This document shows, piece after piece, positions 34,829 to 42,842 of a stretch of DNA of 64,000 nt. The notes below the pieces were generated by a model. The model had not been told where the DNA came from. It did not search any database and saw only the letters and a list, made by a program, of their open reading frames with translations. The stretch is from Flavobacteriales bacterium UBA2306. Its GTDB lineage: Bacteria > Bacteroidota > Bacteroidia > Flavobacteriales > Weeksellaceae. How positions within the stretch are numbered: position 1 is the stretch's first letter; each line of letters begins with the position of its first letter. A program made the position numbers and the translations under genes. Location: NCBI GenBank assembly GCA_002345565.1, contig DDVS01000002.1, forward strand, positions 231,605-295,604. Reading direction: 5' to 3'.

Positions 34829-36679
34829 ATGCAAGGCTCCATTGCAATGACAATCCTGATCTTCCTTGGTGCGGCCATTATTATGGTTCCGTTAGGGAAA
34901 AAACTGGGTCTTAGTTCGGTAATAGGTTACATCCTTGGTGGCATTTTGATTGGCCCTTTTTGTTTACAACTCACAGGTAGAGAAGTAGAGGACATTATGC
35001 ATGCTTCAGAATTAGGAGTAGTTATGATGCTTTTTTTAGTAGGGCTAGAGTTGGAGCCTCATAAGCTATGGCAAATCAGAAAAAGAATCCTGGGGCTGGG
35101 GCTCAGCCAGATGCTGCTCAGTATTATTGGGATATTCATAGTATTCTACATAGCAGGCTTCGGACTCAAAAAAGCGATCATCATTTCCCTTTGTTTTGCC
35201 ATGTCTTCTACAGCCATTGTGCTTCAGACCCTTAAGGAGAAAAATCTTTTCCGGACAGTCAGTGGAGAATCTTCCTTCTCTATCTTGCTGTTTCAGGATA
35301 TTGCAGTCATTCCTATTTTGGCTTTATTACCTTTTTTATCCAAGTCCAAAAGAGCCCTGGAACAAGCAGACCACGAGAAAATTCTGCTCCAGTACCTCCC
35401 GGATTGGCTCCAGCCCTTCACCGTGATATTAGGGGTTCTGGTGCTCATTCTTTTGGGGCGTTATCTATTCATCCCATTCCTCAGGTTTGTGTCTAAATCT
35501 GGCCTTAATGAGTTGCTCACAGCCGCCTCATTATTCCTGGTGATTGGCGTCTCAGAACTGATGATTTCTGTAGGCCTTAGTCCCGCTCTGGGGGCGTTCA
35601 TAGCTGGTGTAATGTTGGCCAATAGCGAGTTTCGGCACGAGCTGGAAAGTGATATAGACCCTTTCAAAGGGCTTCTTTTAGCAGTCTTTTTTGTAAGCGT
35701 GGGCGCCACCATTAACTTTGACATCATAGCTTCGAAGCCTTTCTTTATCTTTTCCGCAGCCTTTATTGTTTTAGCCATCAAGGCAATTGTGCTCTTTGTA
35801 ATTGGAAAATATTATAGGATGAACAACGAGCAGAGTTTCTTCTTAGCTTTTGCCCTCTCCCAGGTCGGCGAGTTTGCTTTTGTTTTGGTTAATTTTGCAG
35901 CAAGTTTATATTTGATAGATTATCAGGCAAACTCAGAGCTGATGGCTATTGTGGCCATTACAATGTGTATTTCGCCATTACTTTTGATTTTCAAGGAGAA
36001 AGTTCTCGATCAACGATTCATTAAGCAGAAAACTGAAGAAAACATAGAACTGGGAATCATAAAACAGCGTAAAGTTCTTATTGTAGGTTTCGGATTCTTT
36101 GGAAGTACCGTGGGACGTCTTTTGAAAGCCAACGGGATTCGTTCAACGGTTTTGGATAATGATCCGGATAGAGTAGCATTGCTGAGGTCAAACGGCTTCA
36201 ATGTTTATTACGGAGATGCAACCAAACCAGCTCTGTTGAGGTCTGCAGGGATAGAAGATGCAGAACTTTTAGTGCTTTGTTTGGATGACCCAGAGAAGAA
36301 TAAGTTTCTCGTAGATTATGTCAAAGAAAACTACCCCGATGTCAAGATTTTTGTAAGAGCAAAGAACCGTTTAGATGCTTACGATTTCCTCAACAAAAAC
36401 GTCAACAACATCTACCGAGAAACTCTTGGCACAGCTGTGGATATGGCAGTAGATATCCTACATGAAAGCGGAATGCGGAAATATACTGCCCGCCGAATGG
36501 GAAAACGTTTTATGTTGATTGATAAAGCGATGACCAGACGTTTAGCCAAGGAAAAAGACAAAGAGATGATTACTTTCACCCTCCGCGAATCTCTGGAGCG
36601 CGAAGCAGAATTATTGGCACTGGACAGTATTTCTTTCGAAGAAAACCATTGGAGTGGGGAAGACGACGATGACAAATAA
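34829..36679 (+). CDS. Kef-type glutathione-gated K+/H+ antiporter (CPA2 family)
   Basis: 616 residues: an N-terminal Na+/H+ exchanger-type domain of about 12 helices (to about 395) with LGLSSVIGYILGGILIGPF and GLSPALGAFIAGVMLANSEF, then a TrkA-N/RCK nucleotide-binding domain starting RKVLIVGFGFFGSTVGRLL (about 411-430) with the acidic end DNDPDRV. It exports potassium in exchange for protons during electrophile stress. Glutathione gating is known for enteric Kef proteins; whether it applies here is not shown. Its partner oxidoreductase is immediately upstream. Confidence 0.92.
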   Translation: MQGSIAMTILIFLGAAIIMVPLGKKLGLSSVIGYILGGILIGPFCLQLTGREVEDIMHASELGVVMMLFLVGLELEPHKLWQIRKRILGLGLSQMLLSIIGIFIVFYIAGFGLKKAIIISLCFAMSSTAIVLQTLKEKNLFRTVSGESSFSILLFQDIAVIPILALLPFLSKSKRALEQADHEKILLQYLPDWLQPFTVILGVLVLILLGRYLFIPFLRFVSKSGLNELLTAASLFLVIGVSELMISVGLSPALGAFIAGVMLANSEFRHELESDIDPFKGLLLAVFFVSVGATINFDIIASKPFFIFSAAFIVLAIKAIVLFVIGKYYRMNNEQSFFLAFALSQVGEFAFVLVNFAASLYLIDYQANSELMAIVAITMCISPLLLIFKEKVLDQRFIKQKTEENIELGIIKQRKVLIVGFGFFGSTVGRLLKANGIRSTVLDNDPDRVALLRSNGFNVYYGDATKPALLRSAGIEDAELLVLCLDDPEKNKFLVDYVKENYPDVKIFVRAKNRLDAYDFLNKNVNNIYRETLGTAVDMAVDILHESGMRKYTARRMGKRFMLIDKAMTRRLAKEKDKEMITFTLRESLEREAELLALDSISFEENHWSGEDDDDK

Positions 36680-36703
36680 TTCTTGCTTAAGTTTTCTTAG
36701 TTT

Positions 36704-36757
36704 GTCACTCTGAGGTTCTCGAAGAGTCACCACCTTGTCACTCTGAGGCTCTCGAAG
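36704..36757. repeat. Two copies of the short dispersed repeat (GTCACTCTGAGG variant)
   Basis: GTCACTCTGAGGTTCTCGAAG (36704-36724) and GTCACTCTGAGGCTCTCGAAG (36737-36757), 33 bases apart, the same spacing as in the 13381 array. Confidence 0.7.
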
Positions 36758-36836
36758 CGTTTCAAAATTCTGGAAATAAAGAACGTATATTTTCCTAGTT
36801 TTCATTACATTTATTCCCCGAAATAATTTCTATTCT

Positions 36837-38975
36837 ATGAAGAAAATAAGAACTACTTTATTAGTAACATTCATTGCATTTAACGCAGGAAATTTGATGA
36901 TCAATGCGCAGCAGAAAAAAGCTTCTGTTGCCACAGAAAAAGCTATGAAAGACAATCCATTTCTTAAAAAAAGTCCGCTGCAATATCAAGCTCCGGAATT
37001 TGATAAAATAAAAGACGAACACTTCAAACCGGCTTTCGAGTTTGGTTTGAAAGAACAATTAGCCAACATCGATAAAATTGTTAATGATAAAGCGGCTCCT
37101 ACGTTTGAGAACACCGTTTTAGCTTTAGAAAACAGTGGCGAAACATTAGGTAGAGCAACGATTCTTTTTTATAATTTGACAAGTTCCAATACCAATGATA
37201 ATCTTCAGAAATTAGAAGAAGAATACGCACCAATCTTTGCTTCTCATTCAGATAAAATTAATTTGAATGACAAGCTTTACAAAAGACTGAAAGCTGTTAA
37301 AACAGATAAGTTAGATGCGGAAAGCAAAAGATTAACCGAGTTTTATATTACCAATTTCGAACTAGCCGGGGCGAATCTTTCTGCTGAAAACAAAGAAAAG
37401 CTGAAGGAAATCAATCAGCAATTGGCAACTCTAGGAACACAGTTTAGTAACAAGTTGCTGGAAGCAAGAAAAAAAGGAGCGGTTCTGATTTCTGATGTCA
37501 AAGAATTGGATGGTCTTTCTGCAGACGAAATTGCTGCAGCTGCAACCGATGCGGAACAAGCCGGACAAAAAGGAAAATATCTTTTGGTATTGCAGAATAC
37601 AACGCAACAACCGCTTTTACAGAATCTTAAAAACAGAGCAACGAGAGAAAAACTCTTCAAGGCTTCTTGGACAAGAGCTGAAAAAGGAGACGAAAATGAT
37701 ACCCGCGAAACAGTTGAGAAATTAGCAAAACTAAGATTACAAAAAGCGCAGTTATTCGGGAAGAAAAACTTCGCTGAATGGAGTCTGCAGGACCAAATGG
37801 CAAAAACGCCGGAAGCTGCAATGGGACTTTTAGCACAATTAGCAAAACCTGCAGTAGAAACGGCTAACCGTGAAGCAAAAGAAATCCAAGAGTTGATTGA
37901 TTCTCAAAAAGGCGGATTCCAAGTAGAACCTTGGGATTGGAATTTCTATTCAGAGCAAGTTAGAAAAGCAAAATACGACCTTGATGAAAACGAAATCAAA
38001 CCTTATTTCGAAGTGACAACAGTTTTGGAAAAAGGTGTGTTCTACGCAGCTGAGCAATTCTACGGAATCACGTTCAAAGAAAGAAAAGACCTTCCAGTTT
38101 ATCATCCGGATGTTGTCGCTTACGAAGTTTTCGATAGAGACGGAAAATCCTTAGCATTATACTATCTTGATTTCTATACAAGAAGCAACAAAAGCGGAGG
38201 TGCGTGGATGAACAATTTTGTTCCTCAATCTCATTTGTTAGGTCAAAAACCGGTAATTGTGAATGTGTATAATTTTCAAAAACCGGCTTCAGGAAAACCA
38301 TCTTTGGTTTCTTATGATGATGTAGAAACAATGTTCCACGAGTTCGGTCATACTTTGCACGGTTTATTTGCTAACCAAAAATATGTTTCGATTTCAGGAA
38401 CAGCCACGCCGAGAGACTTTGTGGAATTCCCATCTCAAATCAATGAGCATTTTGCATTGGAGCCAGAGATTCTGAAAAATTATGCATTACATTACCAGAC
38501 TAAGCAGCCGATGCCACAAACTTTGATTGATAAAATCAAAAAAGCGGCAAACTTCAATCAAGGTTATTCAACGACCGAATTGGTTGCAGCGGCGACTTTG
38601 GATATGAATTGGCATACAGTAACTTCTGACAGTCAATTGATTCCTGTTTTGGATTTTGAAAAACAGGCTTTGTCTAAATACGGATTATTAGTTCCTCAAG
38701 TTCCACCAAGATATCATACACCTTATTTTGCGCACATTTGGGGCGGTGGATATTCAGCAGGTTATTACGCTTATCTTTGGTCGGAAACTTTAGATTCTGA
38801 TGCTTGGGAATGGCTAAAAGCGAATGGCGGAATCAAGAGAGAGAATGGCGACAGATTCAGAAAGTATATTTTGTCAGTTGGTAACAGTGTAGATTTGAAC
38901 AAAGCTTTTGAAGAATTTACGGGTCATAAAGCTGATATCAAGCCACTTCTCAGAAGCAGAGGTTTCATCAAATAA
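36837..38975 (+). CDS. dcp: M3-family zinc metallopeptidase (Dcp/oligopeptidase type)
   Basis: 712 residues. The signal sequence (TLLVTFIAFNAGNLMINAQ) predicts periplasmic or outer-envelope location, usual for Bacteroidota members. The zinc site is HEFGH at 501-505, and the third ligand Glu530 lies in RDFVEFPSQINEHF, in the same place as in thimet oligopeptidase. The C-terminal block PRYHTPYFAHIWGGGYSAGY matches the substrate-binding Tyr loop of Dcp. It cleaves dipeptides or short peptides. It is transcribed alone and ends at a terminator. Confidence 0.94.
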   Translation: MKKIRTTLLVTFIAFNAGNLMINAQQKKASVATEKAMKDNPFLKKSPLQYQAPEFDKIKDEHFKPAFEFGLKEQLANIDKIVNDKAAPTFENTVLALENSGETLGRATILFYNLTSSNTNDNLQKLEEEYAPIFASHSDKINLNDKLYKRLKAVKTDKLDAESKRLTEFYITNFELAGANLSAENKEKLKEINQQLATLGTQFSNKLLEARKKGAVLISDVKELDGLSADEIAAAATDAEQAGQKGKYLLVLQNTTQQPLLQNLKNRATREKLFKASWTRAEKGDENDTRETVEKLAKLRLQKAQLFGKKNFAEWSLQDQMAKTPEAAMGLLAQLAKPAVETANREAKEIQELIDSQKGGFQVEPWDWNFYSEQVRKAKYDLDENEIKPYFEVTTVLEKGVFYAAEQFYGITFKERKDLPVYHPDVVAYEVFDRDGKSLALYYLDFYTRSNKSGGAWMNNFVPQSHLLGQKPVIVNVYNFQKPASGKPSLVSYDDVETMFHEFGHTLHGLFANQKYVSISGTATPRDFVEFPSQINEHFALEPEILKNYALHYQTKQPMPQTLIDKIKKAANFNQGYSTTELVAAATLDMNWHTVTSDSQLIPVLDFEKQALSKYGLLVPQVPPRYHTPYFAHIWGGGYSAGYYAYLWSETLDSDAWEWLKANGGIKRENGDRFRKYILSVGNSVDLNKAFEEFTGHKADIKPLLRSRGFIK

Positions 38976-38993
38976 GACTTAAATAAAATTAAA

Positions 38994-39025
38994 AAAAACG
39001 TTTCCAAATGTGGAAGCGTTTTTTT
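38994..39025 (+). terminator. Terminator of the M3 peptidase gene
   Basis: The stem AACGTTTCCA/TGGAAGCGTT (38997-39006 with 39011-39020, one G-U pair) with a T run after it. Confidence 0.8.
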
Positions 39026-39085
39026 GTAATACTTATTGAAATAAAATTTACTTAATTTCGTTTTCAATATTTTTATAATAATTCT

Positions 39086-40264
39086 GTGAAAAACAAAAAC
39101 ATCTACTATCACATTATTCTGATTCTGCTTCTGTTGCTGATTCCGGTTTTGTCGTCGCCGGAATTGGATAGTAATCTGAGAATGATTAACTCTACGCCAT
39201 TCCAAAGGGACTTTTCTAGATATGTTTTGCTTATTGTTTTTTTCTACCTCAATTTGGCTGTATTTCTCCCGAAATTGTATGATAAGAGAAGGCTTTTGTT
39301 GTATTGGGTTTGTGTCTTCGTTTCCTATGTCTGGATTTGCACACTTCCGTTTTTTGTTTTTCCGGATAATCACGGGAGTGACCCACGTTTTGATTTTTTC
39401 CAAAATGAGATGTCGAATGATAAGAATGCTCAAACATTCGAGGATATTCCGCCGCCGCCATTTGAAAATATTTCTCCTGAAGAAAGCAAGAAGTTTGAAA
39501 AAGAAAATTTTACACGACCTCCCAAAATGCGACCTCACGGAAAAGGTTTCCCTCCTCCGAAAATGATGGATAGAGAAGACTCTTTTTCCAGAAAATATAT
39601 CTCCGGACTTTTACCGTTTTTGTTTTCTTTTCTGAGTTCATTTTTCCTTTATCAATCCATCAAGAAAAAAGAAATAGAACGCGCCAAAGCCAAAGCAGAC
39701 TTGCTCAATCTCCGTTATCAGCTTCAGCCACATTTTCTTTTCAATACGCTCAATTCGATTTATTCTTTGATTTTGATGAAGTCGGATGATGCTTCGGAAG
39801 GGATTTTGAAATTGTCAAATGTAATGCGTTATATCGTGGAAGAGAGCGAAAACGATTTTGTTTTACTTTCCAAAGAGTTGTTTTACATTAAGGATTATAT
39901 TGCGTTACAACTCATAAGAACAGACAGTAGTCTTGATTTTTCTTATGAAGAAAGTGGAAATACAGAAGGTGTCAAAATCGTTCCGATGATTCTTATGAAC
40001 TTTATTGAAAATGCTTTCAAATATGGTTATAATGCTGAGGAATCTTCGAAAATATCTATTAATGTCAATCTTGACGGCGAGAAACTGAACTTCAAAGTCT
40101 TTAATAACATCGTTAATTATTCTGCCGCGGACGAATCTACAAAAGTCGGAATGAAGAATACTACAGAACGTTTGGATAAATTATATGCAGGGAAATATTC
40201 TTTGAACATCCAAGAAAATAAAAAATCGTATTTTGTGGAACTAAATCTTGACCTCAGTTCTTAG
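39086..40264 (+). CDS. LytS-type sensor histidine kinase with Pro-rich periplasmic loop
   Basis: 392 residues from a GTG start. Four membrane helices (about 8-22, 44-62, 70-93, 171-190) flank a 75-residue extracytoplasmic loop rich in Pro, Met, Phe and acidic residues (DIPPPPFENIS, RPPKMRPHGKGFPPPKMM). The kinase part has the His_kinase domain signature QLQPHFLFNTLNSIYSLI with phospho-acceptor His216, and an HATPase region with NFIENAFKYG and GMKNTTERL. The response regulator gene starts 3 bases after its stop. The signal sensed is unknown. Confidence 0.92.
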   Translation: MKNKNIYYHIILILLLLLIPVLSSPELDSNLRMINSTPFQRDFSRYVLLIVFFYLNLAVFLPKLYDKRRLLLYWVCVFVSYVWICTLPFFVFPDNHGSDPRFDFFQNEMSNDKNAQTFEDIPPPPFENISPEESKKFEKENFTRPPKMRPHGKGFPPPKMMDREDSFSRKYISGLLPFLFSFLSSFFLYQSIKKKEIERAKAKADLLNLRYQLQPHFLFNTLNSIYSLILMKSDDASEGILKLSNVMRYIVEESENDFVLLSKELFYIKDYIALQLIRTDSSLDFSYEESGNTEGVKIVPMILMNFIENAFKYGYNAEESSKISINVNLDGEKLNFKVFNNIVNYSAADESTKVGMKNTTERLDKLYAGKYSLNIQENKKSYFVELNLDLSS

Positions 40265-40267
40265 CTT

Positions 40268-40948
40268 ATGATAAAAGCCATTGCCATTGATGACGAAATT
40301 CTTGCCCTGAAAATTATCGAAACTTTTGCCTCGAGAATAGAAACCTTGAGTCTTGAGAAAATTTTTAATAAACAAAGTGATGCTGAAAAATATCTCAGAA
40401 AGTTTCCCGTAGATTTGATTTTCTTGGATATTCAGATGCCGAGTAAAAATGGACTAGACTTCTATAAAAGCCTTTCTCAGGACACAAAAGTGATTTTCAC
40501 GACGGCTTATTCAGAATATGCCGTTGATGCTTTTGATGTGAACGCTGTCGATTATCTCCTTAAACCTTTTTCCTTTGACAGATTCCAGAAAGCGGTTGAA
40601 AAGGTTAAGATTAAACCAACTTCGGAGACACAGAACCAGTTTCTTCTGATTCGTGCAGATTACAAACTTCATAAGATAGAATTCGAAGATATCAAACTGA
40701 TTGAAGGTCTTGATGATTATGTCCAGATTCATTTGAAAAGTTCTTCCAAGATTACGGCAAGGTCTTCTATGAAGAACATTATGGAAAAGCTTCCGGAGAA
40801 GGACTTTGTGCGTGTTCACCGGTCTTATATTCTTCCTATTAAATCTATAAAAGGTATTGTCAACAAGAATATTCATCTCGATGATTTTATCATTCCAGTT
40901 GGAGAAACTTATAAGGATGATTTGAAAAAAATCATTGGATATTATTAA
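40268..40948 (+). CDS. LytTR-type response regulator
   Basis: 226 residues. Receiver domain with DDE at 8-10, phospho-acceptor Asp54 (FLDIQMPSKNG) and the conserved VDYLLKPFSFDRF with its Lys, followed by a LytTR DNA-binding domain (about 130-226) with FVRVHRSYILPIKSIKG. It is the cognate regulator of the LytS-type kinase 3 bases upstream. Targets are not evident here; the downstream intradiol-dioxygenase-like gene is a possible one. Confidence 0.94.
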   Translation: MIKAIAIDDEILALKIIETFASRIETLSLEKIFNKQSDAEKYLRKFPVDLIFLDIQMPSKNGLDFYKSLSQDTKVIFTTAYSEYAVDAFDVNAVDYLLKPFSFDRFQKAVEKVKIKPTSETQNQFLLIRADYKLHKIEFEDIKLIEGLDDYVQIHLKSSSKITARSSMKNIMEKLPEKDFVRVHRSYILPIKSIKGIVNKNIHLDDFIIPVGETYKDDLKKIIGYY

Positions 40949-41063
40949 GATTCTTTTAAGATTTCGCTGATAAATCGACACTTTTTTGCTGTTTTCCTCA
41001 AAAATTTATATTCTTTTTTTATCTCTAATATCTTTGACTCATCAAAATAAAAAAGTTTAAAAG

Positions 41064-41798
41064 ATGAGGATGGTGAGCAGGAAAGACTTCCTTAAAAGTC
41101 TAGGTCTGGCAGGCGTTACAATGGCTGCCGCACCATTTGTTCTGAATTGTAGGAATGATGATGACAATGATGCTGAAGAAAATGCAACGATTGATAATTC
41201 TGTGTCCACAGAGTGTGCAGTAACCAATTCGGAAACGGAAGGTCCTTTCCCCACCAAATCCCCATCGTCTCTTGTGCAGAGCAACATCATCGGCGATAGA
41301 ACGGGTGTTCCTTTTGAAATCAATATTATACTTCAAAATGTAAACAATAACTGTTCGGCTTTGCAGGGCGTGATTGTCGATATCTGGCATTGTGACAAAG
41401 ACGGCAACTATTCCGAGTATGGCGGAACGCAGATGCAAACAACTAATTATACGAGTTACCATTTCCTAAGAGGCAGACAAACGACGGACGCCAACGGAAA
41501 AGTGAGTTACACTTCTATTTTCCCGGGTTGGTATGATGGAAGAGCAACGCATATCCACGTTCATGTTTACAATACGGTGGGTACTACTTTACTCATTACA
41601 CAGATCGCTTTTCCGGAAGGTTCTGGAACGGCTGTGGAATTGGTTAATGCGAGCAGTGGTTACAGAGGAATGAGCGGTTATACATACAATTCGAATGACA
41701 ATGTCTTCAGCGATGGAACATCCAATGAGATGAGTGTTATCACTGGTTCTGTGAGTGCAGGTTTTGTTCTGTCTCATACGATAAAGGTGAAAGCATAA
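41064..41798 (+). CDS. Intradiol ring-cleavage dioxygenase-like lipoprotein
   Basis: 244 residues. The N-terminus (SRKDFLKSLGLAGVTMAAAPFVLNC) is a Tat-like or Sec lipoprotein signal with Cys near residue 29. The fold is that of protocatechuate/catechol dioxygenases: VIVDIWHCDKDGNYSEYGG holds the first Tyr ligand, and FPGWYDGRATHIHVHV the second Tyr and two His ligands of the Fe(III) centre. Envelope-exported members are common in Bacteroidota and their substrates are unknown. It lacks a dimer partner gene and aromatic-pathway neighbours, so an aromatic catabolic role is doubtful. Confidence 0.85.
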   Translation: MRMVSRKDFLKSLGLAGVTMAAAPFVLNCRNDDDNDAEENATIDNSVSTECAVTNSETEGPFPTKSPSSLVQSNIIGDRTGVPFEINIILQNVNNNCSALQGVIVDIWHCDKDGNYSEYGGTQMQTTNYTSYHFLRGRQTTDANGKVSYTSIFPGWYDGRATHIHVHVYNTVGTTLLITQIAFPEGSGTAVELVNASSGYRGMSGYTYNSNDNVFSDGTSNEMSVITGSVSAGFVLSHTIKVKA

Positions 41799-41803
41799 TA
41801 AGA

Positions 41804-41828
41804 AAGATTCAAGATTCAAGATTCAAGA
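41804..41828. repeat. Short tandem repeat (AAGATTC)3
   Basis: Three perfect 7-base units just after the dioxygenase stop, possibly slippage-prone but outside any gene. Confidence 0.7.
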
Positions 41829-41990
41829 TAAAAAAGGAGTCTGAAATCTAATGTCTTAAAAATACTTCATAATTTTTATTTTTTCCGGGGTTCAATTGTT
41901 TTCATGTTTTCATAGGTTGTTGAAAAGAATCCCGGAAGTTTTTTAAATGTTTTGATAAGATTGGAAAGACAAACTTAATTTGAAAAACTT

Positions 41991-42011
41991 ATCAGTCTGA
42001 GGCTCTCGAAG
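41991..42011. repeat. Short dispersed repeat (variant ATCAGTCTGAGGCTCTCGAAG)
   Basis: Single copy of the family arrayed at 13381-13541, 37 bases before the pirin-like gene. Confidence 0.6.
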
Positions 42012-42048
42012 ACATTAAATTAAATTTTAATTCAATAAATAAAATATT

Positions 42049-42711
42049 TTGGTTCAAAGTCCTTCAAAAATATTAAAATCAGATTACAGGCTTTGGGATG
42101 TTTCGTCTGGTGATGCTGTGGCAGAGGTATATAAAGATGAAGCGGAAAGAAGTAGCTTAATTACCAGTCGTTTATATGAAGTTTTGGAGTTTGTGATTTA
42201 TGAAAACTCTCAAAGCCTTGTTAATCTGAAACCCAATCAAAAGTTGATGCTAATGCCTCTTTTTGGAAAAGTTAAAATCAATGGTTTTCATAAAGTTATA
42301 CAAACGGGAGAACTCTTTGTTTTAGAAACCAAAGAAGCGCAACAAATCACGGTTAATAATGTATTGGAAGATTGGAAATCCGATATTTTAGTGCTAATCA
42401 TAGACCAGCCCGTTTCCGAAAATGTTTACAGAGTTAATCATCTGGATTTTCAGATCAGAAATAAGCTCAATTTTCTGGATATAGGATTTAGTTTTCCGGG
42501 ATTTATTGGGTTATTCAACGGAAGAGAATCTGGGCGGTATGTTCTGAAAAACCATTGCAACAAGATGTTTGCTTTTGTGATTAATGGCGCCTTTGAATTT
42601 CAAAACAGGCTGATGGAAAACCGTGATGCCATAATAATTTGGGATCTGGAAGAATTGGAATTTGAAGCGTTGAGTCAGGATGCGCTCATTCTTTTTTTAG
42701 AAACTCAATAA
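42049..42711 (+). CDS. Pirin-like (bicupin) protein, lacking the usual metal-site N-terminus
   Basis: 220 residues from a TTG start (no ATG is available in the frame upstream before a stop). The C-terminal third (KMFAFVINGAFEFQNRLMEN, then RDAIIIWDLEELEFEALS) matches the pirin C-terminal cupin. The N-terminal cupin is recognisable by KLMLMPLFGKVKING and TGELFVLE, but the His-rich HxxxG metal-binding sequence of canonical pirins is absent, so quercetinase activity is unlikely. The role is unknown. It ends at a terminator and appears monocistronic. Confidence 0.65.
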   Translation: MVQSPSKILKSDYRLWDVSSGDAVAEVYKDEAERSSLITSRLYEVLEFVIYENSQSLVNLKPNQKLMLMPLFGKVKINGFHKVIQTGELFVLETKEAQQITVNNVLEDWKSDILVLIIDQPVSENVYRVNHLDFQIRNKLNFLDIGFSFPGFIGLFNGRESGRYVLKNHCNKMFAFVINGAFEFQNRLMENRDAIIIWDLEELEFEALSQDALILFLETQ

Positions 42712-42758
42712 CACCTTTTCAATAAACAATTTTTTTTATTTTTCGATTTATTACCTTG

Positions 42759-42790
42759 AAATCCCAGCTTATTTTTAACTGGGATTTTTT
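42759..42790 (+). terminator. Terminator of the pirin-like gene
   Basis: The perfect stem AAATCCCAG/CTGGGATTT (42759-42767 with 42779-42787) followed by Ts. Confidence 0.85.
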
Positions 42791-42801
42791 ATCGCTAAGC
42801 C

Positions 42802-42834
42802 TAAAAAAAAGCAAAACCAGAAATGGTCTTGCTT
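42802..42834 (-). terminator. Terminator of the ABC-F gene
   Basis: The stem AAGCAAAACCA/TGGTCTTGCTT with one mismatch or G-U, and an A run at 42803-42810 serving as T tract on the minus strand. Confidence 0.75.
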
Positions 42835-42842
42835 TATGGTAT

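Noticed and set aside
38924..39538. 204-codon minus-strand ORF opposite the M3 peptidase end and the LytS gene
   Set aside because: It crosses a terminator and the start of the LytS gene on the other strand. Composition is rich in Arg, Asn and Gln, as expected of an antisense frame.
41804..41828. Phase-variation switch at the (AAGATTC)3 tandem repeat
   Set aside because: Three units only, outside a reading frame and after a stop codon. No gene start lies close enough to be switched.
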